From Oidiodendron maius Zn (taxonomy: Eukaryota > Ascomycota > Leotiomycetes > Myxotrichaceae): DNA of 64,000 bases. The position numbers were made by a program, and so were the translations under genes. The DNA lies in NCBI GenBank assembly GCA_000827325.1, contig KN832880.1:166803-230802 (forward strand), in the 5' to 3' direction. Below are positions 1 through 11,058 of this stretch, piece after piece (the first letter of the stretch is position 1; every line of letters starts with the position of its first letter). The notes below the pieces were generated by a model. That model worked only from the letters and a program-made list of their open reading frames with translations. It was not told the origin of the DNA and did no database searches.

Positions 1-371
1 TAGCATCTGGCTGCCACAGGAGCATAGCAATTGCCACCTCCAGATGTCCGGCCTCGCCGCATGTGCCCTAACCATCTGAAGAGCAGTCATAGGGTTGCAA
101 GCTGGCATAAGACGTAGGATCTATCATCTCCGATATTGTGTTGGCCAAGAGTTATGCTATAGCTTGACAAGTATTCTAAACGAGTTCAAGGGCACACCAT
201 GTGGGCTTGTATACTGGGACACATAGCCGGCCGTTCTAGAAGGTTGAAGAGGCACCATTCGATGATCTAGGCGACGGGGTTAGAGCAGCCCCAAACTCCC
301 GGCCCTGGGCTTGTCATTGATGACCCCGGTGCAAAACGAACATTGTCAGCGACCGTATCTCTTCCGTATGA

Positions 372-677
372 CGAGGAAGTCACAGCCTCGTATTTGGATT
401 TGCTGCCATCAAGGTCAGACTCACAGAGTTCATCGTGCCTGAAGGAGATGGACTCTGCGCGTTGGGATTTATGCCTTGTGAAGACGCCACCTACATCTTA
501 GGAGACACCTTTCTTCGATCCGCATATGCCGTTCATGGTCTGGTGAATAACCAGGTGGGATGGCCCAATCAAGTTTCAATAGAGTTGGATTTGATGTTGT
601 TGCAAACCCTAGAATGGAGCACGCATTCCCAACACGAAGGTACTAGTTCCTACAGCAGCTACGTCGATACCACCTGA
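372..677 (+). pseudogene. C-terminal remnant of a fungal aspartic protease
   Basis: The frame carries the C-terminal signature of secreted or GPI-anchored pepsin-like fungal proteases: a CALGFMP stretch followed by ILGDTFLRSAY and VNNQVG, which in the family close the second lobe after the second catalytic Asp. The same frame is open upstream (FGFAAIKVRL, typical of the beta strand before this block) but is cut by a TGA at 369-371. I find neither the N-terminal half nor the two catalytic D-T/S-G motifs. The Ser/Thr-rich sequence after 677 lies out of frame. This is a decayed fragment, not an active protease. Confidence 0.6.
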
Positions 678-1129
678 ACACCGCAGCTCGAACCTCAATC
701 GTTTTTACGGCCAATTCCACCACTACAAAAGCACTAGGATCAACAAATTCCAGCTGGAACAGCACCTTCCCAACTTCTTCCTCATCGTCTGTCTCCAGCG
801 ATCTTGTTTTCACCCATAGCGATATACTTTTTGCTTAGTGACCAACAATGATCTCATCTTTATATTAACGGGATGATACTAGCAACTTATGCGCGCATTC
901 AAACAATGGCAATCTCAACTCTATCCAGATAAGGAGTAGTACTGACCTAGCGCGACAATAGCTTCGCATTGCAACGCCTCACCTCGATCCACTTTGCATC
1001 GCTGCCGTCCGGTTCGTATACATATATGATCTAGAGGCCAGGCACTTCTGTCTCTGTTCTTAACAGGGTGGACTGATTGTGTCGACTCCTCCAAATTTCG
1101 TAGCGCTCCCTTTGTACGATGTCTTCCTC

Positions 1130-1402
1130 CTTGTTCGGCAATCTTATGCTTGATAGCAATCCATCTGGTTCTGACAGGCCGCCATCGATCATTCGTTGAT
1201 AATGGGATGAATCGTGACCGGTCTTGGTGGAGGTGGTGTCATGAGGGGATGCTTCTTTATTATTGCCTTGAGAACAGTACCACAGTATAGAGCTGCTTAC
1301 ATGGGAATTCGGGGAATCACTTTTGGCTGCGCGAGTGAGACTGGCCCGCTGCCAGGATGCTTCTTGACAGATGGCCCAGGCTGGAGGTGGTGTTTCTGGT
1401 AG
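1130..1402 (+). pseudogene. Fragment of a DHA14-type MFS efflux pump (about TM4-TM5)
   Basis: The translation contains GLGGGGV, a run ending in VPQYRAAYMGI, then GCASETGPLPG and GPGWRWCFW. These match, in order, the conserved TM4-TM5 block of fungal drug:H+ antiporter-2 (DHA14) pumps, where a GP.xGG motif precedes WRWCF. The frame has no proper start and ends right after WRWCFW. Matching TM8-TM14 pieces of the same family occur in the same orientation at 3690-4338, so I read the two as halves of one broken gene. Confidence 0.55.
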
Positions 1403-2646
1403 GAACAGCCAATTTCACATGGGAATGTGTTCATGGTATTTTCAATATCCGTCTTTGGACCCGAGCTGCTGCTTCTTTAGCCTGAGTTGTGGGCGAGCAC
1501 GGCCTGAACATGCATTAAACAGAGCTATTTTAGTACCCGGAGGGGCTCGTTTTAGCTCCCTTAAGACCTGGTTATACTTTCCTCATCTTTGCCACGAGCT
1601 GAATGCAATGAGCTAAAAGCAACAACTGGTTTGTATTACAAGAAGGTCTAATTACGGAGAGAATATTTCGTAGAATACAGGTTGAGAGAAAAATATCATA
1701 GCTAAGCTTAAGCACTGGCCGCAATGTGACCTGTGCTCATTATGGACAGTCTCACGTGTTCGTTCCAGAGCTCTCTTACCAGCTCCCTTAGTTACAAACA
1801 TACCACTACAGTAGGTATTAAGTAATCGACACACCACCACATATCAATTACTCTTCAAGCATGGTGGTGTGATTTTAACTGGTGTATCCCTTTACGGCAA
1901 GCAAGTATCACTTCAATTCCTAAGAACTAGACTTGATTGAAGCCTTTATTTAAGAAATAATAACAGTGAATCTTAAAGATATTAGTCTACCGTGATGCCA
2001 ACTTATAGCACAAGCCTATTTTGCTCTCTTAGAGCTTCGTAATAGCCGCATATACTGTTGACGGGGAACGAGCTTACTAAATAGACGAAGAGTTTGCTCA
2101 TCCGTCTAATCACTTCCCTTGCCGGGTATACATGTGGGACATACATTAGATGCTGTTGAGCCTTCAAACTATCTGTAATCTACTTCATAATATTTCGAAT
2201 AATTTCAACCGTCAGGAACCCATTCTTTGTATGACTTTGTGCTTGTTACTTTAAATAGCCGTTTGGTGACACTGAAGATGATTTTCACAACTACATACCC
2301 GATTCGCAAGCAAGTAACCCTCAGCGTCCTCAAATAACATCTAGGTAGAAGGTATGTCTTACCAAATGGAATCCTGCTGTCTATCTTGTAACGCGGTTAG
2401 GATTATAGCACTGTACTCTCTGTCCCACTAACTATAGTGGGTTAAATGGTTGGCCGAATGAACGGCCAGGAGTATGCTAGAATTCACTCGATGACGTGTT
2501 GTTATTGACATCATACTGAATAATCCGACCACAACAGGATAAATATCTGGACGCGGTGCACTAGAGTAATCACAGAAATCATTCTCTGTGCGCTCTAAAA
2601 TATAAGTATCAATCTACTCGACCTCAGTATATCTATAAACTCGAGC
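1403..2646. other. Gene-poor stretch inside the broken MFS gene
   Basis: No credible coding region is visible. Short frames have no recognisable motif. It separates the two pump fragments and is much longer than the roughly 400 bp of coding sequence expected between them. A TATA-like stretch near 2594-2610 precedes the small gene at 2647. Confidence 0.4.
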
Positions 2647-2996
2647 ATGAGTCGAACAGCTGAAGAGCCCCAACGAGTGGACGCCTCGCGTGCTGCTGCG
2701 GAATGGAAGGCAGATCCAGGTCTTGATAGCATCATTCATGGGAATAATGAGCCGGTAAGAGATCAACCTCGTTGACATATATCGACAAATTTGAGAACAA
2801 CCTCTAACAGTGGTTACAGGGCTCTATGGTCGATCGCTCATTCAAAGCTGCGCCGGCGCCGGCGGCTATCAACTCAGGCAACGACCACATTGCTAGGGGA
2901 GAGGGGACTCGAGGTGTCAAAGGATGGACGGGAGATGGTAAAGGGCCATTGAATCCGGAGTCGTCGATGCCTAAGACCAAATCAACACTTATTTGA
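2647..2996 (+). CDS. Small two-exon hypothetical protein (94 aa)
   Basis: Exon 1 is 2647-2754 (36 codons) and exon 2 is 2820-2996, joined by a 65 bp GTAAGA...TTACAG intron in phase 0; the total is 94 residues with a clean TGA. The product is hydrophilic and Gly/Pro/Ala-rich, with no signal peptide or membrane segment. It begins MSRTAEEPQRVDASRAAAEW and has an APAPAA run in the middle. A second acceptor nine bases upstream (AG ending at 2810) keeps the frame and would add three residues, so tandem-acceptor splicing is possible. I do not recognise the family. Coding-like composition across the splice supports a real gene. Confidence 0.5.
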
Positions 2997-3689
2997 ACAC
3001 TTAGGTTCGTTGTGTGTTCGAATATAATATTGGATGTTGTAATTGAATGCCATTACTCATAAATTCCATAAATTCTGTGCTGTAATATTCTGTGTCAGTG
3101 TATAGGGGATAGGGATTCCGGATATGATAAAGATCAAGCTTTCGGTAGCAGTGGCGTTCGTTATTTCTGCTTGCCCCTATACGACTCCTTTTTGGACACA
3201 TAAAAAGTCTTCTGAAAAAGTCAACAGAATACAGGCTGAACTTAGAGACGTTGCAAAACTATAATCCATACCCCACATGTGTAGTCCAGGTTGCCAACCC
3301 AAACTTATCCAGTCCTATTTGTAGATCCATTATTGTTATATGGCGACGGCAAAGATGTCGGAGATTGTTGGCCACGACCTCCAAACTCCGACAACAGTTG
3401 TTCAAGGAATGCTGAACAATCAAACGATCAACTGCAATGTACAAATAAGGATCTACAGGTCTTAAGAATGGACTCCTTTGTTAAACGCACTTGCCTTCCC
3501 TATTCACGCTACTTTTTGATTTACATTTCTCCGACGAGTGTAATCTCCGTGATTCGAAGAATTCAGATATTAGGCGTATATTGGAATAGTATAGGGAACA
3601 AAATATCACCGGCACGTATAAATGAGCTGCTCGAGTAATAACTGCTTCAGTAGTTCATGTGCAGATTCGACTAGCCTACTCGCCGGCGA

Positions 3690-4338
3690 CTACAATTCTA
3701 ACGATATAATAAGGCACCTGATGCATCAGCGACTCAAAGCATGGTCCGACTTATTCCGCTGATCCTCGGGGTATCGGTCTTCACCATGATCGCCAATGGA
3801 ATTCTGGCTTTTTGGCGTCGTTATGCGCCGTTACTTGCTATCTGTGCCATTGCAGGAACGATTGGGGTGACAATGGTCCATACTCTCGGCGCCGACGAGG
3901 GTATTGATTCCTAGATTGCATACAGGATTCTGATCGGCATAGGCGTTGGAATTGCTCCACAAGTACCTATGATTCCTAACCAAGCGGCCGTTAGAGCAGA
4001 AGATATGGCCGCAGCACCTCAATGACATTGTTTGAGGAGAATACTGACACCACTTCATAGCATCGACAAAAGCGGCATTTACCAATGGCTTGGTCAACGT
4101 GATGACTTATAATGCACACGATCTAAAACTTGAGATGATTATAAATACCGGCGCAAGTCGCATTCAGACGTTTAGGTCAGACAAGGTACAAGGTATCTTG
4201 CGCTCCTATCTTCAGGGATGTCAAGACAGCCATTTTGTTGCAATTGCGTCCAGGACTTCTGCTGTCTTGGTGTTAATGCTAATTGCAGTTCCAGCTGCAG
4301 CTAAGGAATTTGGCAGCCGCGTCCGCAAATGTGCCTGA
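3690..4338 (+). pseudogene. C-terminal half of a broken DHA14-type MFS pump
   Basis: In frame, SATQSMVRLIPLILGV is the usual start of TM8-TM9 in DHA14 pumps. It is followed, after an in-frame TAG at about 3912, by RILIGIGVGIAPQVPMIPNQAAV, the TM10-TM11 signature. After a likely degenerate intron, the C-terminal block (4090-4338) matches the extracellular loop and last helix (TNGLVNV... TGASRIQTF... LRSYLQG). Stop codons and loss of the N-terminal half make it nonfunctional. It fits with the TM4-TM5 fragment at 1130-1402 as the remains of a single pump. Confidence 0.65.
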
Positions 4339-4632
4339 TCATTGATCATGAACCCGTTCAGACACCTTGCACTATGCTCTAGACAATTATCAGGATTGCT
4401 TCTTGTCCCTTCACTGTACATACCTTATGTATATAGTCAACAAGTGGTGCTAACTTATTGCTCGTTACCTCGGGACTATGGCCCTGCGCAGCCAATAGGA
4501 ATAAATCAAATCAAAATAAGAAATCTGTATCAACTCGGTTCATTGAATCACGTAAAATAAAATAAATAATTTACATGTTTGGTTTGACTCTTGCCTTTCC
4601 TTTTTTTTACTATTTCTTTCCAGGAATGGCTT

Positions 4633-7050
4633 TTACCCAGTGCTATTCCATCCGGGTACTGTATAATTATCTGGAATTTGAGTGTTCAGAAAGGACTCCT
4701 CCAATGTTGTAACCAACGCGCTCTGGAAAGTAGACGAGCTGAAGATAGGAATGGTAACAGAGCCTTCACAGTCGCCCCGAGGAATTGCAGTTGTATTTGA
4801 GGCATCTCGCTTAAAATTGATGCCCGGCGATACAGTTGCGCTGAATGAGTACATATCAACAATTAGTGCTTGAGGAAGAAGAGGGGCCGGCAAGTTGCGG
4901 AAACGTACCAATTGTACTGACTCTGAGCAGCTCTCAACTGACAAATCGAAGTCGTCTTGCAAGTTCCAGTGCAGGTCGCCTCGGAGTAATCTCTTCCTCG
5001 TCTCCCATACCACGCCTGATAAACATCATCGTTTTCTTCGAATAAAACCGTTAAATCATGCCAGAAAGCCGGAGTAAGTTCGGCTGATGCCTCCGTCACC
5101 GGTGGGTTAACCAAACTTCCATAAGCCTCTTTCACGCTATACAATACTTCCCAGGTAGGGTCGGATTGGTAGCTTTGCGAAGATATGTTGGCATAATAGA
5201 CGGTGTAATCAAGGATGCCGAATGTGACTGGGTCAACTGAGTAGACACGGAATGTCGGGTTACCCGACGTAGGCGTGAGGGCTGGGGCAATGTACGATAC
5301 CATTACAGCAGTGTCGGCACTGGGAGATGCAGGGGTTGAGTAAGAAATTTGGAATTCGTCTTGATGGGTGTGGCCGAAGAACAGAGCGGAGATGGTGGCA
5401 TCGAAACGCTGGACAATCTGGTCAAAGTACTCAGACTGGTCGTGGAAAGAATCCGATGTGCCCAAGGGCATGTGTCCTATCAACCAGACCCTCTCCCCGG
5501 CAGCCTCGGCAGCTTCGAGTTCCGCGGCCAGCCATGCAAGTTGACCGGATGGGTCTCGCTCCATAGTCGCCTAATATTTAAAGTTAGGACGGTGGCACCT
5601 TGATCAAAACGAGAATAACTTGAAACAGGCTCTAAGGATTGGAAACCACTTAATCAGGTGGAAGGGCATTATACAAACCTCATAAAGCCAAAAGTTTTGC
5701 TGCCAGTGAATCAGCTCCGTTCTCTTGAAGCCCAGCGAGGGGAATACATACCTTGTACCAGAAATTGGTATTTACGCTGATAATACGAAGACCAGTGGCA
5801 GTAAGGACAGAGTAGGACCCATAATTTGAATCTGCATCACCCGCGACAGTACTCCCAAGCCAGCTAGTCCACTCAGAAGCCATAACGTCGTAAGCCCACT
5901 GAGAGGAAATTGTAGTATCAACAGCAGCAGGTGGGAAAGAGTTTACGGGACTTGTGTCGTGGTTTCCGACCACTGCAAACACCTGACCGATATCTTTCAT
6001 TCTGGAATAGGCATCGTTCAAGTCATTTGTGACCTCCGTGTCTGAGATTCTTTAGCCTTTTGTGGCAATAAATAGCGGGAGTAATTACCATTCACTAGCC
6101 ATACAGCTCCTTCGACGACGTCACCGGTAAAGATTCTATTACCATTGTCGGAATTCAGAGATGCAAAATTTATGCAAGGGACTCACGTAAAAGCTCTGTT
6201 AGGCACGAGTGACTCAATAGCAGCATACAAACTCTGCTCAAGAGCGAGCGGCGAGTCGCAGGCATGGTTGCCATATTCTCCAGCAGGATAGTCAGTGATG
6301 CCAGGCTCGTCATCAGAGGTATACGGCCGGCAACAGATATTCTTCGTGCAATTATAACTAGCACCCGTCTCATAAAAAAGGTCTACATGGATATCTGAAA
6401 TATGGACGATCTGAATTGGAGTTTCTCCACTGGGGTTGGGTCGAGCTGTGTTTGGCTTGGCGGACAGAGTGACATTATATTCTTCGACATCAGGCCATTG
6501 GCATAAACCAAATACGGTTAGACAGAAAAGTGTTGAGGTACGAGTGCCAATGGTCATCTGTCGAAGGTCATGGGCCAGAATAGGTCCTTCAAGGGCGATG
6601 GCTCCAGTACTGCAAATAATATCAGCTGTCTATTATTTTGTCAACTCAAGTAGCCGTAGGCTGACCAAACATCGGCATCTTCGACACCCTACATATTTAT
6701 CAGTACAATAACTTCCGTCCGATCCCCAGATAATGACTCACAGCATCAATACACACATCAGTGATAACCTGGACGAAATTTGCATTTCCTGTGGCCGCCA
6801 GAACTTTCAATACGATCAAAAGCGCCTATATTGTTTGCAAATTGGTATCTTGCCAGCATACGGGGGAGGGGAATTGAACTTCACAAGCCGTGCAAGTTGC
6901 AGCATTTTCAATATCCGCTAAAATTGTGGACACAGTACTCCTTTTAGTAAAGTCAGACACCGTGTTGATGGTTGTATCGGACAGAGCCACAACAGAAGCA
7001 CAAATCGACAAGACAGTGGCCAAGAGGTTAACGAATTGCGAGATCTTCAT
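4633..7050 (-). CDS. Secreted acid sphingomyelinase-like phosphodiesterase (642 aa)
   Basis: Nine exons join into 642 residues: 7050-6880, 6825-6742, 6688-6666, 6609-6187, 6135-6089, 6041-5752, 5699-5679, 5570-4909 and 4840-4633. The protein has a signal peptide (about residues 1-23), a saposin-like Cys-rich module (CTACE...VCIDA, then DADVC), and a calcineurin-like metallophosphoesterase domain. All metal ligands are present: D165 and H167 in HISDIHVD, FTGDVVEG, GNHD (275-278), GH (385-386) and GHTH (419-422). The family hydrolyses sphingomyelin or related phosphodiesters outside the cell or in vacuoles. The first intron has a non-consensus GTTCAA donor; the alternative GTATGC donor would give an implausible 36 bp intron. 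Length and domain order are normal for fungal members. Confidence 0.9.
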
Positions 7051-7840
7051 TATGACTGATGAGACGTAGTGAGATGCTATCTACAGGATAAAGATGAAAT
7101 ATAGAAGACTACTCAACCTATCTACCAAGGAATGCATCCTATATCTGTATATATATTACTTGGATGGTCACCACCCAATCCCTTTCACGCAAGTGCAGAG
7201 ATCAAGAAGCAAGATCGGTAGAGGGGCTCAGTATCACATGCAGCGTCGTCGGCAAATCAGCACTTACGTCTCTCTTACTACCCTTCTAAAATGGCCTCCC
7301 ACATGTCGCAAATCGAGCAAAATTACGGCGGAGATAATCCTTGTCCTCCGGTGTAGCTTCTAGATGCGGAAAGAGATCCCGGAGCTTGCCCTCTGCGCAC
7401 AGGCAAGCGACAAGGTACTTTAATCAGTTGTACACGAGTCTTGTTCAGTGGCCAAGGCAGAGAGTCATCTACGACTCGCGATTGGCGCGGAAAAGGCGAA
7501 CTTGGAGTAGCAGGGGTTGAGAACGGCTGACCCATATCCACGTCTGGATGATTCGGCAGATGTACCTATACAAAGTTCGAACACGGCTGGGATGATCGGC
7601 CAAAGATCTTCTTTTGATCTTCTAGAATCCCTCGTGGTCTGTCGCAGCAAATGTATACGCCATAGCCTGCAGATGCTAAATCCGACGAATTGAATCTCCC
7701 TGCAGTATTATGCCTTTATATCATGGATAAACTATAGGTTGGAAAATAAATGCAGTACGAATTAGGAATAAGCCAAATATTACGAATAAATTAGAGTAAC
7801 CATATTCTCTTCTATCATAATAGGCCATCCTCTATCCCTA
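7051..7840. other. Intergenic region between two phosphatase genes
   Basis: The gap lies upstream of the sphingomyelinase-like gene and downstream of the acid phosphatase gene. Only short frames without motifs occur. The part next to 7050 should hold the promoter of the sphingomyelinase-like gene; AT-rich sequence at 7690-7800 probably holds the 3' end of the phosphatase transcript. Confidence 0.4.
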
Positions 7841-9939
7841 CTACTCAAAAAATGGCTTCACAAACGTTAAATAATCTAACGTCAAGTCAGTAAAGAATCC
7901 AGCTCCATTAATCTTGGTTGCAGCATTCGCTGCTGTAACATTGCAATAATCCTTAAACTCCCCCGCCGCTGAATTTTTGGAGTGAATATATGCTGCATAT
8001 TCACTCAACAAACAACTGTGACCCGGTCCATTTTGGCAGTTCGCGACGGGGTAGACCACGTCGTTGAACAGTATCCGTATGTAAGTTTGGTTGCTGTTTA
8101 TGTGAGAGCGTTTGAAGTTGGGCTTTGCGGAGTAGGATGTTGCAGCAGTCTGGTACTCAGAGGTAGTGCTGGCGCCGTTCGTGATCCTATTATGGGAGGA
8201 GGGAGTGGAATCGGTTTGGATTCTGTGGGAAGCGCTAACAGTCGTCGTGCCCGATCTTACATCTGGGGAAACTATACTGCTCGAGTGCAGACTCGGCGAT
8301 CTCGATTTCGAGTGTTGAGTGTTTGTAGCAGACCCAGTTGGGGTGTCTTCCGCGCAAGATGTGGGACTGGACTTCAAACTAACGGTGGAAGAAGGAAACG
8401 GTGCAGAATTTTCGCAGTTCAATACCTCAAAGGCGACAGTGCCGCGCATTGTAATAAAGTGCGCTACATTATAAAGGTAGTGTTCGGGAATATGATCGAT
8501 TGGCAGATTTCCTTCCGTGTCGAAAATCCCCATTGCAGCAGTCATCTGGGCAATTTGACCATCGTTCAAGAAAGACATGATTAAATCAGGCAATGTGAAT
8601 GTCGAGCCGTTCAACCCTTTGCCTTGTTGCCCGGGTCCTTCCATGAAAAGTGACATGAGCCCGTCAAGAAATGGAAGGAAGACCTTCTGTGCGGGGCCTG
8701 AAGATCCGGGTCCGTCTCCGTAGAAGTAGCTCAGATCTTGTGAATACTGGTAAGATCTGAGTTCATCGTTGGTGAAAACGCTGCACCACGGACTCAGCCG
8801 GCCAAGAATCTGACTCTCATATGCGCACAAATAAGGGAAAAATAAGATATCGCTTTCGCTAAATGTCAGATTCCCCTTTATCATACTATTTATGCGTTTG
8901 AGGGTGGGAGGCACCCAGACGTTATCCCCTGCGTCTGTTAGAATAGTGGTGTAAAAAAAGCTTTACGTATTCTTACAGTCCGTGACATTGTTGCCGGGAT
9001 TGTTAGTAAAAGCCGGGCAGAGGTCTGAAGGACCCAACGATCTTCCCAGTGCATCTGGAGATCCGGTAGAATTGACACTCACGACAGTCCCGTAGGTCTG
9101 AGCGAAAACATAGAGATAGCCTTGTAAAAAGGCCTGAGCAGATTGAACGACACGTGATGAGTTTATTGGAGAGGCATATTGGTTGGCCCAGACCAGGAAA
9201 GGGTTGCCATCCTCGTAGAAATCCGGGTCTGTGATTTGTTAGCAGTAGTTTCTTGCGAGTTATGGGAACGTACAGCGCGCTCTGAGCTGATAGCCCAGGT
9301 CATGTAACTGAACTGTCAATACAGCTATATAATTTTAGAATATCCCAGACTAACCTCTTTCCAGCCGGTGATTGATTCTTGCGATAATTGTAAGGTCGGA
9401 TTACTCAGGACCGGACTCCAATTAGGAATGAATGATAGCGAATCGGTAGCAGTTAGATTGTTTTCTTGCACTGCAGCTTGAATCTAGCTAGCCTTTCAGT
9501 TTCTGGATATTGATTGCAGGCCTGGAAGTGACGAACCCTTTCTGCAATCGATACCCAAGAGTTGTAGGAGCCGGGATCGGGGAATCTGCATGCTGGTCAA
9601 ATCTGATCTGAAGGGGCATAAACGTTGAGCCCTAACCTGCTCCCATGCCTCACGATATACGCTGCCTGCTGAACGGTGCAACCCTTGGGCACTTCATTAG
9701 AAATGCCAAAGACATTCGGGCCTGAGAACAGCATAATTCGGGGTTAATTCTGCTGCTAATAACGAGTGAGGTGGTCACCAACCGACGAACCAAGGGCTAT
9801 TTGCGCCGGCGAATTGAAGTGGATCCGAAGCTGATGAACTGGATGGAAATTGGATGTCGTTCATGGGAGCCAACACTTGAGCCCTTGCCCCGTGAGCCAC
9901 AAGCAACGAAGCCAAGAGTACCGTAGAGAATGTCTGCAT
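7841..9939 (-). CDS. Secreted histidine acid phosphatase / phytase-like protein (599 aa)
   Basis: Seven exons (9939-9783, 9721-9637, 9585-9537, 9483-9355, 9307-9274, 9228-8977, 8934-7841) give 599 residues. The start at 9939 places a good signal peptide (ending about ARA-Q at residue 20) first; an upstream in-frame ATG would add nine residues. RHGSRFP at 77-83 is the phosphohistidine motif of branch-2 histidine phosphatases, and SPWC...DELRSYQYSQDL is the usual distal block. Where the family has the proton-donating HD, this protein has Asn-Asp (359-360, FLNDGQ). A Ser/Thr-rich, mucin-like stretch of about 100 residues (412-517) sits between FEVLNC and YIRILFNDVVYP, where relatives usually have a short loop. 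It probably releases phosphate from organic phosphates outside the cell. Confidence 0.85.
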
Positions 9940-11058
9940 TGCTGTTTCGGTATCGATAATCCACACGGCAATACAATCGTCAACTGCTCTTGAACGGTTC
10001 TAAATTTTATGCGACGTCCTGAGCCTCTTCCATATAGGCGGTGATGCATGACGTCCAGCGGGGGTACCTTTTCCAATTCAGGTACATCCTCCGCTGTTGA
10101 CAGGTTCAGCCAGGGGCTGTTCATCACTATCCCTTGCCAACGCTTTCCCCATGGTATTTGTCCCACGTGGATCAAGGGCAAGGAAACGATTCGAGCCTAA
10201 ATTTTAATTGCAATATTATTCGAATGGAACCTTCCGTACGCGAACGCTGATAGGGAACCCGGTCACCGACCCTAGGGAATTAGCGGACAAGATAAGCCCC
10301 ACGGCAATATGCATGTACGAATGCATATATATATGCATATAAATTAGCGTTTCTACTCTGCTGTAGAAACGGAACCCACGGGAGATATAGAGAGCATTCG
10401 ACCACAAGGATTCACAAGGAGTTTGGGCTCAGTGACGCCGAGAAAGAGGGAGACCCGCCGGTTCAAGATGCTTCCGAGAATCCTCGGCTTGCTCGGTACA
10501 CCCAACAAAAAGTTATACGGAGGTTATATAACAATAAAATGAGTGGTATTTGATTCCAGCATCTCAAAGAGTGGCTCCATCTGTACGGAGCGAAATCGGC
10601 ACGACTTCCGTTGCTTTGGTACACGATGGCATGGTTTCCGCCAAGGTTAATGCTACGGGCGTGAGGATGATTGCTGCCATGTGAGACCAGTTGAACCAGT
10701 GGGCTACATAACAAGTCCTGGGCTTCGTTGCGCCCATGCTCTTCTCTTACTACAATGCGCATGCCACTATAAACTCCTGCAGCACTGTCTGCCTGGAGAC
10801 AAAGTCGGCCCTTGTTAGACTTTACCAATCATTGAATTTCAGCAAAAGCGTTATCTTAATTGCTTTCGCTTAGCTTGGGGTGACTAAGTGACAGAAAATA
10901 TTCGAGAGAATTGTCTCGCAATCTCTTGAGCGTTCACTTCATCCGATTCTCCATCTGGTTAATTACTGACTACCCACGTCATTACGCACCTGGAGCGGAA
11001 CATCTTTTTTTCTCTATCCCTACAAGTGCTTATAGCACGGCGAGAAGGGTGGCCTGAC
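9940..11058. other. Intergenic region, no gene recognised
   Basis: It holds the presumed promoters of the acid phosphatase (left, minus) and the MFS transporter (right, plus). A short AT-rich dyad occurs at about 10310-10340 (ATGCATATATATATGCATAT). Frames up to 121 codons on the minus strand show no motif and I do not call them. Confidence 0.4.

Noticed and set aside
7982-8584. 200-codon plus-strand frame
   Set aside because: It is antisense to the last exon of the acid phosphatase, whose motifs are clear on the other strand.
10463-10828. 121-codon minus-strand frame
   Set aside because: No motif, no plausible promoter context and composition unlike the neighbouring genes.
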